From G963675935 sp963803125 (GTDB lineage Bacteria > Planctomycetota > Planctomycetia > Pirellulales > Thermoguttaceae), in assembly GCA_963803125.1 (NCBI GenBank), contig CAWDLR010000003.1:3100001-3164000 (forward strand): a stretch of 64,000 nucleotides of DNA, written 5' to 3'. Positions 1-8,945 of the stretch are shown here, piece by piece (position 1 is the first letter of the stretch; the number at the start of each line of letters is the position of its first letter). A program made the position numbers and the translations under genes. The notes under the pieces were generated by a model. It did no database searches and was not told the origin of the DNA. It saw only the letters and a list, made by a program, of their open reading frames with translations.

Positions 1-612
1 TCGGCCAATTTCCAATCACTGCGGCTTGCATTGGTCACCGTCTCGACCGCTCCCGCGGCAATCGCCGGCGTCGTCGTGATACTCTCCCTGACCCACACAA
101 CGCTCAACATCCAGTCCTTCATCGGGGCGATCATGGCCGTGGGCGTGGCGATGGCCAACGCAATTCTACTGGTCACTTTCGCCGAAAGCCGACGCCGTAC
201 TCCTCACGCTCCGCGTGAGGCCGGCCTCGCGCGGGCAGGAAAAGGGGACAGGCGCCTTTTGCCGGAACGGCCCTTCGGGTGCTTCGCACAAAAGGTGCCT
301 GTCCCCTTTTCCTGCGCGGCGGCAGTCGAGGCGGCGGGAAGCCGCTTGCGGCCGATCCTGATGACGACCTGCGCCATGACGGCGGGCATGCTGCCCATGG
401 CGCTCGCCTTGGGCGAATCCGGCCAGCAGAATGCGCCTTTGGGGCGGGCCGTGATCGGCGGTCTGGCGGTGGCCACTGCCGCCACGCTGTTTGTGCTTCC
501 TTCGGTATTTGCCTTGGTCCAATCGCGCGCGACTATCGAATCGGCATCCCTCGACCCCGACAACCCTGAAAGTCCCTACTACATACCTCCCGCTCCCGCA
601 GGAGCCCACTGA
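1..612 (+). CDS. RND efflux transporter permease, C-terminal part, with in-frame palindrome insertion
   Basis: This is the last 203 codons of an inner-membrane RND proton antiporter (AcrB/CzcA superfamily); the gene begins before the window. The end of the permease is recognisable: a hydrophobic helix, then AMANAILLVTFAESRRR, then AAGSRLRPILMTTCAM, AGMLPMALALG and PLGRAVIGGL. Between SRRR and AAVEAAGSR, where related permeases have a short cytoplasmic linker, there are about 40 extra residues encoded by a small CCTCACGC hairpin (about 201-220) and a palindromic element (235-315), both in frame. The stop TGA is followed one base later by the ATG of the adaptor gene, so the two are probably translationally coupled. 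Substrate (metal or drug) cannot be told from this part. The family is sure; whether the insert is tolerated is inference. Confidence 0.9.
   Translation, partial: SANFQSLRLALVTVSTAPAAIAGVVVILSLTHTTLNIQSFIGAIMAVGVAMANAILLVTFAESRRRTPHAPREAGLARAGKGDRRLLPERPFGCFAQKVPVPFSCAAAVEAAGSRLRPILMTTCAMTAGMLPMALALGESGQQNAPLGRAVIGGLAVATAATLFVLPSVFALVQSRATIESASLDPDNPESPYYIPPAPAGAH
235..315. repeat. GGGGACAGG palindrome copy 1, in frame inside the RND permease gene
   Basis: An 81-bp near-perfect inverted repeat. It begins GCAGGAAAAGGGGACAGG, has a central GGAACGGCCCTTCGGGTGC loop and ends with the complementary arm. It is a multiple of three long, contains no stop in the host frame, and adds GKGDRRLLPERPFGCFAQ and following residues to the permease. 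The same family recurs at 6398, 21624, 31010, 31352 and 33809, with a degenerate relative at 8841. Confidence 0.95.
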
Positions 613-613
613 G

Positions 614-1954
614 ATGAATCGCGCATTATCCGCCCCGGGTCTTGCCGCGGCTGCCGCCATCCTGATTCTGATCGCCGGCTGTCATTCGTCCTCTTCGACG
701 ACGGAACAAGCTGGAGCCTCGACGCCCCCGGCTGCCGCCACGGCACGCATCACCGCGGCCCCGCCGGTGCGGAAGACGCTCCGCCGCGAGAGCGTCCAGC
801 CCGGGCAGATCGAGGCCTTCGAGATCACGCCGCTAATGGCCAAGCTCCCGAGCTACGTTCAGAAGTACTATGTCGACATTGGCGACCGCGTACGGGCCGA
901 TCAACCTATCGTAGACTTGTTCCTTCCCGAGTTGAAGGACGAACTTCGCCAGAAAGAGGCAGCGCGGATCCAGGCCCAGGCCCAGATCGAGTTGGCCGCA
1001 GCCGCAGTCCTTGCCGCCGAGGCCGCCGTGGCCACCGCACAGGCCAACATCCGCCTGGCGGAGGCCGGACTGACCAGCGCCGTGGCGAATGTGGTGCTCT
1101 GGCAGTCCAACTACAAGCGGATCAGCCAACTGGTGGCCGACGGCTCTCTCGACCGCAAACTCGAAGACGAAACTCGCAATTCCCTCAAGGCCGCGGAGGC
1201 GGCGTTGGGCGAGGCCCACGCCAAAGTGGACGCGGCCAAGACGGCCTCTCTGCAAAATCAGGCTGACGTGGCGAAGGCAAAGGCGGCAGAAGCCGTGGCC
1301 CGCGCCCAGCACGGAAACGCGGAAGCCGACCTATCGCGGGTCAAAGCCCTGGTCGAGTACACGCAAATCCGCGCACCGTATGCCGCAGTCGTGACCGAGC
1401 GCAACGTCAATCGCGGCGATTTCGTGCAGCCGGCCAGCGTGACGACTGCCAAGCCGCTGTTCACCGTCGCCCGCACTGATATTGTCCGCGTTTTCGTCGC
1501 CGTGCCCGAAATGGACTCTCCCTACGTTCAGGCGGGCCGTACCGGCTACGTCAGCGTCCAGGCCCTTCCCGACCGAATCTTCGAGGGAAAAGTGACGCGG
1601 ACGAGTTGGGTCTTGGGGGCAAACCGCACCTTGAACACCGAACTCGACCTTCCCAATCCGAACGGCGTCTTGCGGCCAGGGATGTATGCCACAGCACATA
1701 TCGTCCTGCAAGAACATTCCAACGTCTACGTGCTGCCTTCGTCGGCAATTGTCCGCCAGGACAAGCGAACATTTTGTTGGGCGGTCAAAGACGGCCGGGC
1801 AATGAGGACGCCGATTACCACCGGGCTACAAGTTGGGAACGACGTGGAAGTGACCGCCGGTCTGAAGGGCGAGGAACTGGTTGTCCAATCGTCGCCGGCT
1901 ACGCTCGAGCAGGGGCAGCAGGTTGAGGTGGCAAAGCCGGAAGGACGCCAATAA
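614..1954 (+). CDS. RND periplasmic adaptor (membrane fusion protein), lipoprotein
   Basis: HlyD/AcrA-type adaptor of 446 residues linking the RND pump to the outer-membrane channel. The N-terminus is a lipoprotein signal with lipobox LIAGC (Cys23) and a low-complexity Ser/Ala/Pro stretch. A barrel-sandwich half-motif follows (residues about 65-105), then a long Ala/Gln/Glu-rich coiled-coil hairpin (about 105-235). The returning half-motif is YTQIRAPYAAVVTERNVNRG, followed by beta-barrel and membrane-proximal domains. The ATG at 614 sits one base after the permease stop, which supports this start over upstream in-frame codons that lie inside the permease gene. The following TolC-like gene completes a tripartite operon. 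Confidence 0.92.
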   Translation: MNRALSAPGLAAAAAILILIAGCHSSSSTTEQAGASTPPAAATARITAAPPVRKTLRRESVQPGQIEAFEITPLMAKLPSYVQKYYVDIGDRVRADQPIVDLFLPELKDELRQKEAARIQAQAQIELAAAAVLAAEAAVATAQANIRLAEAGLTSAVANVVLWQSNYKRISQLVADGSLDRKLEDETRNSLKAAEAALGEAHAKVDAAKTASLQNQADVAKAKAAEAVARAQHGNAEADLSRVKALVEYTQIRAPYAAVVTERNVNRGDFVQPASVTTAKPLFTVARTDIVRVFVAVPEMDSPYVQAGRTGYVSVQALPDRIFEGKVTRTSWVLGANRTLNTELDLPNPNGVLRPGMYATAHIVLQEHSNVYVLPSSAIVRQDKRTFCWAVKDGRAMRTPITTGLQVGNDVEVTAGLKGEELVVQSSPATLEQGQQVEVAKPEGRQ

Positions 1955-2177
1955 CGGCTTGCCATTCGGCATCGGGCTGGCGGCGTATCATATCCCCTTC
2001 GGAAGGCAAGCGAGTTTAAGCCTTGGCGAAACCTTAACGGTCACGCCGATTTTGCCGAGTTTTCCTGATGTAACGAGAGACTCCCTGACGATGACCCATA
2101 AGGGATGCTATCGACCCTCCGTGGTGGAGTGCGCAGGATGCGGCAGTCCTCCGCCTTCGCTGATGGGGTAGCGGCAA

Positions 2178-3839
2178 ATGACGAGGAAAGAAACGGCCCC
2201 GCCGATCATCAATTGGCGCAGACGGTCACTTACATGGCTTGCGCTGCTGACCGTTCTTTGTGTCGGCTGCGCAAGCCCAAGAGCTCGTTCCCCGATCGTT
2301 CAGAATTCAGATGTCCCTTGCCGCACAGCCGCCTCCAACCCGGCCACGGAACCCGTCGGCGGCGTTGTGCCGGCCCAGTATCGGGAAGCCATTCCCGTCC
2401 CAGCGCCTTCGGACGTTCCTCCCCCTCGGCCGCAAGTCGGAGCCGCTGAGAACCATGAAGTCATCGGCTTTGCAAAGACGCTGGCAATGGTCTCCGCTCG
2501 AAATCCGCAGATAGCCTATGCCAACGAACAAATCAACGAAGCCTTCGCACAGTTGAAGGGAGCCAAGGTGCTATGGCTTCCTTCCATTCAAGCCGGCGTC
2601 AATTACCAGAACCATGACGGGCCATTGCAGAACAGCGATGGCACGATCGTCTCGGCCAGCCGCTCGGCGCTGGAGGCCGGCTTGGGGATGTACGCGGTGG
2701 GCGGAGGTGCGCCGGCGATTCCCGGCGTGACGGCCAAGTTCGCTCTGGCGGACGCCGTTTTTCAGCCCCGCATCGCAGACCAACGGGTGGCCGCCCAGCA
2801 ACAGGCGGCCTCGGCCACGACCCATGATTTCCTCTTGAACGCGGCTGTGGCGTATCTCAATCTTCTGCGGGCATACCAGCAGCAGGCCATTGCGCAAGAG
2901 ACGCTCCACAATGCCGAAGAACTCGCCAAACTGACCAACGACTTCGCCCGCACCGGGCAGGGAAATCAGGCCGACGCCGATCGGATGCAAACGGAACTTG
3001 CCGTGCGTCGAAACGCCGTTGCCCAGGCCGCCGCGCAAGTGCAGGTTGCCTCGGCCGTGCTCGTGGAGCTGCTCAATTTGCCGGCCGATTGCGGTCTTGT
3101 GCCGGAGGAGCCGACCATCGTGCCGATCGAGTTGGTTTCGCGCGACGCCGGTCTGAATCAACTGGTCACCGATGGTTTGTCGTGCCGCCCCGAGATAGCG
3201 GAGAGCCGCCATCTGGTGGCAGAAGCCGCCGGAAGACTGGACCGCGAACGATACGCGCCGTTGATGCCCAACCTGCTTCTGGACGTGAGTCAAAGCGGCT
3301 ATGGCGGCGGGCCCGGCTCGACGGTAGCCGACGTTTCCGGCAGGTTCGACTTCGATGCCACGGTCTACTGGCAACTTCGCAACTTCGGCATGGGAGAGGC
3401 CGCGGCCCGCGAGGGCGCCCGCTCGCGGCTGGAGCAGGCCAGACTGATCCAGATTCGGCTCACCGATCAAGTGTCGCGCGAGATCATCGAGGCCCATGCC
3501 CAGTCCGAATCGCTCCGCGGCCAAATCGCCGTGGCGGAAGCGGGAATCCGCGTGGCCGAAGAATCGTATCGACGGAACCTGGAACGCATCCGCGGCGGTC
3601 AGGGATTGCCGTTGGAAGTGCTCCAGTCGCTGCAAGCGCTCGACCAAAGCCGTGAGGAATACCTGCGTGCAGTCGCCAATTACGACGAGTGGCAATTCCG
3701 GCTCTATCGCGCCATTGGATGTCCGATCCCACACGACGCGCGTCCCGCAACACCGGTCAGCGCCGCGACGGGCATTGAGGCCGTCCCTGATGGGAATCAT
3801 CAACGGACGGAGGTGACAACCCGCCCGCCGATCGGATAG
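2178..3839 (+). CDS. TolC-family outer-membrane efflux lipoprotein
   Basis: A 553-residue outer-membrane channel subunit. The signal peptide ends in lipobox LCVGC (Cys31), so the protein is acylated like NodT/OprM-type channels. Two outer-membrane-efflux repeats follow: residues about 95-300 contain ANEQINEAFAQLKGAKVLWLP and long Ala/Gln helices, and about 320-510 contain REIIEAHAQSESLRGQI and a final YDEWQFRLYRAIG. It lies 223 bases after the adaptor gene, in the same direction, and is the expected third component of the pump. No regulator is visible in this operon. Confidence 0.92.
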   Translation: MTRKETAPPIINWRRRSLTWLALLTVLCVGCASPRARSPIVQNSDVPCRTAASNPATEPVGGVVPAQYREAIPVPAPSDVPPPRPQVGAAENHEVIGFAKTLAMVSARNPQIAYANEQINEAFAQLKGAKVLWLPSIQAGVNYQNHDGPLQNSDGTIVSASRSALEAGLGMYAVGGGAPAIPGVTAKFALADAVFQPRIADQRVAAQQQAASATTHDFLLNAAVAYLNLLRAYQQQAIAQETLHNAEELAKLTNDFARTGQGNQADADRMQTELAVRRNAVAQAAAQVQVASAVLVELLNLPADCGLVPEEPTIVPIELVSRDAGLNQLVTDGLSCRPEIAESRHLVAEAAGRLDRERYAPLMPNLLLDVSQSGYGGGPGSTVADVSGRFDFDATVYWQLRNFGMGEAAAREGARSRLEQARLIQIRLTDQVSREIIEAHAQSESLRGQIAVAEAGIRVAEESYRRNLERIRGGQGLPLEVLQSLQALDQSREEYLRAVANYDEWQFRLYRAIGCPIPHDARPATPVSAATGIEAVPDGNHQRTEVTTRPPIG

Positions 3840-3938
3840 ACAAATGGTGGTTGCACGGCGGCGGGATCGGTAGAGAAGGCTCTACCCGTCAAGACCCGCG
3901 AAAGCGAAATGCCCGACGAGAGCAACCAGGTCTCCTGC

Positions 3939-4080
3939 TACCCACTCGACGGGCCAATCAGTTATTCAAGTTGGGTAACGATGTCTGACGTGGCACGGGC
4001 ATCTTGCCCGTGTTTTTCGGCCACGGGCAGGATGCCCGTGCCACCTAATTGGAAAACTGATCGGCCCTGTACCCGCTCGA
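3939..4080. mobile_element. MITE-like element 1 with 11-bp target duplication
   Basis: An element of about 120 bp (3950-4069). Its ends are inverted repeats, GGGCCAATCAGTTATTCAA and the complement of GGAAAACTGATCGGCCCTG. Inside is a second strong palindrome built on GGCACGGGCATCTTGCCCGTG-like arms (3991-4043). It is bordered by TACCCACTCGA (3939-3949) and TACCCGCTCGA (4070-4080), an 11-bp direct repeat with one mismatch. The same termini occur at 15573-15704 around a different core. This fills most of the 298-base gap between the efflux operon and the kinase gene; the rest shows no gene. Confidence 0.8.
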
Positions 4081-4173
4081 TGGCTGCTATGCAGCAACGT
4101 CCGCCGACGGTATACTTGCCGTCGGTAAGCGAAGGTCGTGACAGCAAGCCCGGCGGGACGGCGAGGCGGCACC

Positions 4174-6396
4174 ATGAACGCTTTCAATACGGCATCGTCG
4201 CTGCAATCTGAAAAACAGGGCGAGGCGATTCGCGGCAGCGAGGAGCGCTACCGTCTGATCGCCGACAACGTCGCCGATGTGATCTGGAAGGTCGAATTCC
4301 CCGCGGCGATCGTCGAGCAGGCGGCGGCAGGCGGCGACGTCGCCGCCACGGTCGACGCAATCTTGGAGCGATGGAGGTTCTCGTTCGTCAGCTCGGCGAC
4401 CGAGCGTCTCTTCCAGTACACGCCGGCGGAAGTGATGGCGATGTCCATCCGCGACATCACCACCCCCGTCGCGCTGGCGCAAATTCGCGAAGCGATGATT
4501 CGAGAACTCAGCAGCGGCGGCAAACCAGGCGGCGCCTCACCGCAACACTTCATCGAGCTGGAACATCCGATCAAAGGCGGCGGCACGCGCTGGTGCGAAG
4601 TCGCCACAACCTACTTGCGCGACCAGCGCGGAGTGCCGACCGCCGTCGTCGGCATCACCCGCGACGCCACCGCCCGCCGACAAGCCGAACAGGCCTTGCG
4701 CGAGTCGGAAGCCAAGCTCCGCAGCCTGCTGGAGAACCTGCCCGACCTGGTGCTGGTGATCGACCGCGAATCGAATATTCTCTTCGCGAACCACACCCGA
4801 GCGCAGCATAACCCGGAGACGCTGCTCGGCCGCGCCGGCCTGGCTTTCGTCACGCCGGAATATCAACCCCTCGGCCGTCGGATGCTCGCGCAAGCCCTCG
4901 CCACCCGCTTGCCGCAAAGCTTGGAGGTGCAAGACGTCTCCGGGCTGTGGTGGCTCTGCCGGCTGGTGCGGTTGGCCGACGAAGACGGCGGCGCGCGCGT
5001 GATGGCCATCTGCACGGACGTAACCCAACGGCGGTTGGCGGTTGAAGGGATCAAGAAGGAACAACAACTGCTGCGGCGGCTGCTCGACATTCAGGAGCAG
5101 GAGCGGCAACTGATTGCCTACGAGATCCACGACGGCTTCGCCCAGCAGCTTGCCGGCGCGCTGTTCCGGCTGCAAGCCTTCCGCGAAACCTTCAGCCGCG
5201 ACCCGGCCGAGGCCTGGAAAGGCCTCGACGCCGCCATGCAACTGGTCTGCCGCGCCATCGACGAAACCCGCCGGCTCATCAGCGGGCTGCGGCCGCCGGT
5301 GCTCGATGAATTTGGCGTGGTCGAGGCCGTTCAGAATCTCGTCTACGAGCAGAACCGCGACGGCCCGGCGGAGATCGAATTCGAGCACGACGTGGGCGAG
5401 GGGCGACTGCCGCAACCCCTGGAAAACACCGTCTTCCGCATCGTTCAGGAGTCGCTGGCCAACGCCGTCCGACATAGCCGCAGCGACAAAATCCGCGTGG
5501 GATTGATCCGCCGCAACCACCGCATCTGTATCAACGTCCGCGACTGGGGCGTCGGCTTCGACGCGGCCGTGGTCGCGGGGCGCCACTTCGGGCTACAGGG
5601 CATCCGCGAGCGGGTGCGGCTGCTGGAAGGCCAGATGACCATCGAATCGTCGCCCGGCGCGGGAACGCACATTTCCGTGGAACTGCCGCTAAGGGCCGAC
5701 GACGCGCTGGGCGTGATCTTCGACATGGACGGCGTCCTGGTCGACACCTATCGCGCCCATTACCGCAGTTGGCTGGAGATGGCCGAAGCCGAAGGCTTCC
5801 GCTTTAGCGAGGAGGAGTTTGCTTCGACCTTCGGCCGCACCAGCCGCGAGATCATCGCCCATTTTTGGGGTGCCGGAAGGCTCGACGACGCCCAGATCGC
5901 CGAGTTGGACCACCGCAAGGAGGCCGCCTTCCGCCGCATGATCGAGAGCGATTTTCCCGCCATGCCGGGAATCGGCGCGCTGCTCCATTCGCTGCACGAC
6001 GGGGGTTTTCGGCTGGCGGTCGGCTCGTCCGGCCCGCCGGAGAACGTCGAGTTGGTCTTGGATCGCCTCGATGCGCGCGACCTGTTTGACGCGTTGGTCA
6101 CGGCCGACAACGTCACCCGCGGCAAGCCCGATCCCGAAGTCTTCCTGATCGCCGCCGGCCGGCTGGGCGTGCCGCCGGCCCGCTGCGCCGTGATCGAGGA
6201 CGCCCCGCCGGGCATCGCCGCCGCCAACGCCGCCGGCATGGCCAGCGTCGGTCTGGTGAGCACCGGGCGGAAGCCCGAGGATCTCGCCGCCGCTCGCATC
6301 GTCGTTCCGTCGCTCGACGAGCTTTCCGCGGCGGTGCTGCGCAACCTCTTCGCAGCATCGTCCTCGCTCCAACAGGACAAGGAGGCCGTGTCATGA
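4174..6396 (+). CDS. PAS sensor histidine kinase fused to a HAD phosphatase
   Basis: A 740-residue protein joining two systems. Residues about 15-170 and 175-290 are PAS domains, the first with a PAC-like SATERLFQYTPAEV region. Next comes a HisKA_3-type dimerisation helix with the phospho-acceptor motif YEIHDGFAQQLAG (His319). An HATPase_c domain follows, with N-box-like NAVRHS, then RDWGVGFD, then FGLQGIRERVRLL. Right after the kinase ends at SVELPL there is a complete HAD subfamily IA domain: DMDGVLVDT (Asp517), SSGPPE, TRGKPDPEVF and IEDAPPGIAAA, resembling beta-phosphoglucomutase or phosphoglycolate phosphatase. No response regulator is adjacent. An ATG at 4138 is also possible; 4174 is preferred because the residues before it look non-coding. 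The fusion is read directly from an uninterrupted frame. Confidence 0.85.
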   Translation: MNAFNTASSLQSEKQGEAIRGSEERYRLIADNVADVIWKVEFPAAIVEQAAAGGDVAATVDAILERWRFSFVSSATERLFQYTPAEVMAMSIRDITTPVALAQIREAMIRELSSGGKPGGASPQHFIELEHPIKGGGTRWCEVATTYLRDQRGVPTAVVGITRDATARRQAEQALRESEAKLRSLLENLPDLVLVIDRESNILFANHTRAQHNPETLLGRAGLAFVTPEYQPLGRRMLAQALATRLPQSLEVQDVSGLWWLCRLVRLADEDGGARVMAICTDVTQRRLAVEGIKKEQQLLRRLLDIQEQERQLIAYEIHDGFAQQLAGALFRLQAFRETFSRDPAEAWKGLDAAMQLVCRAIDETRRLISGLRPPVLDEFGVVEAVQNLVYEQNRDGPAEIEFEHDVGEGRLPQPLENTVFRIVQESLANAVRHSRSDKIRVGLIRRNHRICINVRDWGVGFDAAVVAGRHFGLQGIRERVRLLEGQMTIESSPGAGTHISVELPLRADDALGVIFDMDGVLVDTYRAHYRSWLEMAEAEGFRFSEEEFASTFGRTSREIIAHFWGAGRLDDAQIAELDHRKEAAFRRMIESDFPAMPGIGALLHSLHDGGFRLAVGSSGPPENVELVLDRLDARDLFDALVTADNVTRGKPDPEVFLIAAGRLGVPPARCAVIEDAPPGIAAANAAGMASVGLVSTGRKPEDLAAARIVVPSLDELSAAVLRNLFAASSSLQQDKEAVS

Positions 6397-6397
6397 A

Positions 6398-6478
6398 GCG
6401 GGAAAAGGGGACAGGCACCTTTTGCCGAAACGGCCCTTCGGGTGCTTCGCACAAAAGGTGCCTGTCCCTTTTTCCCGC
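6398..6478. repeat. GGGGACAGG palindrome copy 2, intergenic
   Basis: An 81-bp inverted repeat between the HAD fusion gene and the flavin reductase gene. The flanks carry an imperfect direct repeat of AAGGAGGCCGTGTCATGAAG at 6379-6398 and 6489-6508 (two differences), which includes the ribosome site and ATG context of the next gene. That looks like a duplication made when the element arrived. Confidence 0.92.
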
Positions 6479-6502
6479 TCCCCAAGATAAGGAGACTGTG
6501 TC

Positions 6503-7072
6503 ATGAAGAAATCGCTGGGGGCAAAGACCCTTCTCTATCCCACGCCGGCGCTGGTGGTGGGCAGCTACGACTTGCAGGGAAAACCGAACGTCATGACCGC
6601 GGCCTGGGGCGGCATCTGCTGCTCCGAGCCCCCCTGCGTCGCCGTCTCGCTGCGAAAAGCCACCTATTCCTACCACAACATCGTGCATCGCAAGGCGTTC
6701 ACCATCAGCCTGCCTTCCGAGCGCTACGCCAAGGACGCCGACTACTTCGGCATCGTCTCGGGCAAGGCCGAGGACAAGTTCGCCGCGTCCGGACTGACGC
6801 CGGTCCACAGCGACCTGGTCGACGCCCCTTACGTGCAGGAGTTCCCCCTGGTTCTCGAATGCCGACTGCTGCACACCTTCGAGTTGGGGCTGCACACGCA
6901 GTTCGTCGGCGAAATCCTGGACGTGAAGGCCGATCAAGCGATGCTGGGCGAAGGCGGCGTCCCCGACGTCGAGAAACTCCGGCCAATCATCTTCGCCCCC
7001 GGAAGCCAGGCCTACTACGGCATCGGTCGTCGCCTGGGCAAGGCCTTCTCGATTGGCAAGCCGGCGTCGTAA
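6503..7072 (+). CDS. Flavin reductase family protein (FMN-binding split barrel)
   Basis: A 189-residue cytoplasmic protein of the flavin reductase-like split-barrel family, which binds FMN and reduces it or uses it for NAD(P)H-linked chemistry. Recognisable blocks are LGAKTLLYPTPALVVGSYD at the N-terminus, NVMTAAWGGICCSEPPCVAVSL over the FMN phosphate region, and HNIVHRKAFTISLPSE. The length is typical. A good Shine-Dalgarno (AAGGAG) precedes the ATG. A near-identical AAGGAG...GTGTCATGAAG segment precedes the palindrome upstream, so the gene may once have overlapped the stop of the HAD gene. The physiological substrate is unknown. Confidence 0.9.
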   Translation: MKKSLGAKTLLYPTPALVVGSYDLQGKPNVMTAAWGGICCSEPPCVAVSLRKATYSYHNIVHRKAFTISLPSERYAKDADYFGIVSGKAEDKFAASGLTPVHSDLVDAPYVQEFPLVLECRLLHTFELGLHTQFVGEILDVKADQAMLGEGGVPDVEKLRPIIFAPGSQAYYGIGRRLGKAFSIGKPAS

Positions 7073-7157
7073 CGATCGCCGCGGATTCCTGTTGCCGATG
7101 AGCGAAGTCGCTCGTTGTCCGAACCCGTGCCGCGCCCGATCCCCAGTCGCGACGGCT

Positions 7158-7880
7158 CTAGCGATTATCCTCCACTAGGAAAACGACTTCTTTGTTTTTC
7201 TTGACGCGTCCCGTGACCTTGAAATCGACCCCGTAGGTCTCCTTCTCCTGCTGCGTTAGCCCGCGATACTTCGGATCCAAATTGCACGAGATGGAGTCAT
7301 ACTCTTCACCATCTTTGAGCGACCTTACGATCTTTGACCTCAAACGCAGGCTAGTCGCCCCCGCCTTCCGCTGGATGCCTCGGTTAGGCTGTGAGCCAGG
7401 CAGGTAGTCGATCAGGGCGGTGTCGCGATCCAATATCTGTGTGACGCGAAAGGAGCCGGATTTTGGCGTGAGCGTGCCCACCAACGGGTTTTTGGGATTG
7501 GCCTTGCCCGATCGCGGCGAGATTAGGCACGTCTCGGTTGGGTTCTTGTCCTCAATCCAGCGACGGTCCGAAGCGGAAAAGCAAGAGAGCGGATAACAGG
7601 CCTTTTTTTTGACCGTACCGGAAAGCAACGTGTGCGTGCCGCGAAAACTGACATGGATTGGGACGAACAACGTGACACACCCGTCAACAACCTGGCAGAA
7701 TTCGGCGCCGAAGGGAGGTACTCCGGCTCGGCTCGGAGTCCACGTGCGATATATCCCCGCGCCGTTCGTTCCCACATCGGTGTTTTCCCAGCCCGTCGCT
7801 TGGACGCCGGTCAACGATAGAGAAATTGCCAACAGCGAAGGTAGCACAACGCTCTTTCTGCACGGGCACGTGATGCGCAT
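7158..7880 (-). CDS. Secreted protein of unknown function
   Basis: A 240-residue protein, not recognised as any family. A signal peptide is visible from the chosen ATG (positively charged start, then VVLPSLLAISLSLTGVQATG). An upstream ATG at 7919 would add 13 residues and weaken the signal. The mature part has several cysteines (CQVVDGC, ACYPLSC, CLIS, SCN) and a C-terminal half rich in beta-strand-like residues, which suggests a disulphide-stabilised exported domain. It lies alone, convergent with the flavin reductase gene, with no operon partner. Confidence 0.6.
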   Translation of the reverse strand: MRITCPCRKSVVLPSLLAISLSLTGVQATGWENTDVGTNGAGIYRTWTPSRAGVPPFGAEFCQVVDGCVTLFVPIHVSFRGTHTLLSGTVKKKACYPLSCFSASDRRWIEDKNPTETCLISPRSGKANPKNPLVGTLTPKSGSFRVTQILDRDTALIDYLPGSQPNRGIQRKAGATSLRLRSKIVRSLKDGEEYDSISCNLDPKYRGLTQQEKETYGVDFKVTGRVKKNKEVVFLVEDNR

Positions 7881-8228
7881 CGCAATTAGCCGCCTGTGTT
7901 CGACGCCCAAAGACATCATTTTCGTGCTCCTGTTGAAAACGCCCGACCTTATCGTGTCCAGGCTGATTCAGGGTTCCTTTGGTCTTCCCGTCTTGCCCTC
8001 CTCCCGGATTCGTGCGTCTCAGCAGGCCACTCCAGGAGGTCTTGCCGGCCGGTCAACCGACCCCGGCCGTCTATCTCGAATACGCCGGCGACCTCGATTA
8101 AATTACGGTGGACCGACATATCGCCGGAATTTGGCGTGGGGGGTGGTATTGGACCACCAATCTGGTAAGCTATCGTGAGAATCCGTGATCTGCTCTGTAA
8201 TCTGCCGCCGCCGCGGAGCGTAATCCTT
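7881..8228. other. Divergent intergenic region
   Basis: About 350 bases between a minus-strand secreted-protein gene and the plus-strand sigma-factor gene. It must hold two divergent promoters, but no clear -10/-35 pair, hairpin or small gene was recognised. Confidence 0.4.
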
Positions 8229-8822
8229 ATGGACGACCTCTCGAAGTCGATCTTCCATACCGATTCGAGGATGATGCACGACCTGCACCAGGGCGGCGGC
8301 GACATGGTCTGGGGCCGGTTCGTGGCGAAATATACTCCCCTGATCCATCGGTACTGCTGCAAGAACCGCCTCCAAGAGGCAGACACCGAGGATTTGACAC
8401 AGGCCGTATTCATTCGCCTGCTCAGGGTTTTCGAGCGGTTTCAGTACGATCGGCAAACGGGAAAGTTCCGCGATTTCCTGCGTCAGACGACGAGATTCGT
8501 GATCCAGGATTTTTGGCGGAAGCGCAGCCGCCGCCCGCCCGCGGTCGGCGGCGCGGAGGCTGGCGGCGGTTGCGAGGAAAGGCCGAGCAACGAGGACTTC
8601 GTTGACGAGTTGGTCGAAAAGATGTTGTACGCGCAAGCGGAATCGAGCGTGCTGGCCGACGTGACCCCTTGGCACCGCGAAGCGTACCAGTTGTCGCAGC
8701 AAGGCAAAACGCCGGAAGAGATTGCCGCACTACTGAAGCAGGAGGTAGGCACCGTGAAAATCGCGGTCTGGCGCATCGCCCGCAAGATCCAGGGCGTTTT
8801 GAACGACTTGAACGAATCGTGA
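8229..8822 (+). CDS. ECF-type RNA polymerase sigma factor
   Basis: A 197-residue sigma-70 family factor. Region 2 is seen in MVWGRFVAKYTPLIHRYC and DTEDLTQAVFIRLLRVFERF, with the DL[T/A]Q-type core-binding motif, then KFRDFLRQTTRFVIQDFWRK. Region 4 is seen in AYQLSQQGKTPEEIAALL and VGTVKIAVWRIARKI, a helix-turn-helix for -35 recognition. A GTG at 8175 could add 18 residues; the ATG at 8229 matches family length. The gene directly downstream is a kinase remnant with an N-terminal Cys-containing region. In planctomycetes, ECF factors of this type are often encoded beside Ser/Thr kinases that control them. Confidence 0.88.
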   Translation: MDDLSKSIFHTDSRMMHDLHQGGGDMVWGRFVAKYTPLIHRYCCKNRLQEADTEDLTQAVFIRLLRVFERFQYDRQTGKFRDFLRQTTRFVIQDFWRKRSRRPPAVGGAEAGGGCEERPSNEDFVDELVEKMLYAQAESSVLADVTPWHREAYQLSQQGKTPEEIAALLKQEVGTVKIAVWRIARKIQGVLNDLNES

Positions 8823-8840
8823 CGCTCGATCGCGCGCGGC

Positions 8841-8906
8841 GGCAGAAGGGGACAGGCACATTTTTCGACCCAAAGAATGGGCCGAAAAATGAGCCAGTCC
8901 CCGACC
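8841..8906. repeat. Degenerate GGGGACAGG-type palindrome
   Basis: An imperfect inverted repeat that starts AGAAGGGGACAGGCACATTT and returns through CGAAAAATGAGCCAGTCCCC. It shares the GGGGACAGG head with the 81-bp family but has a different stem and a shorter loop (CCCAAAGAATGGG). It sits between the sigma factor and the kinase remnant. Confidence 0.8.
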
Positions 8907-8945
8907 TGTGAACGGTTACCCCGCAACGGAGCAAGGAGCGGTTCG

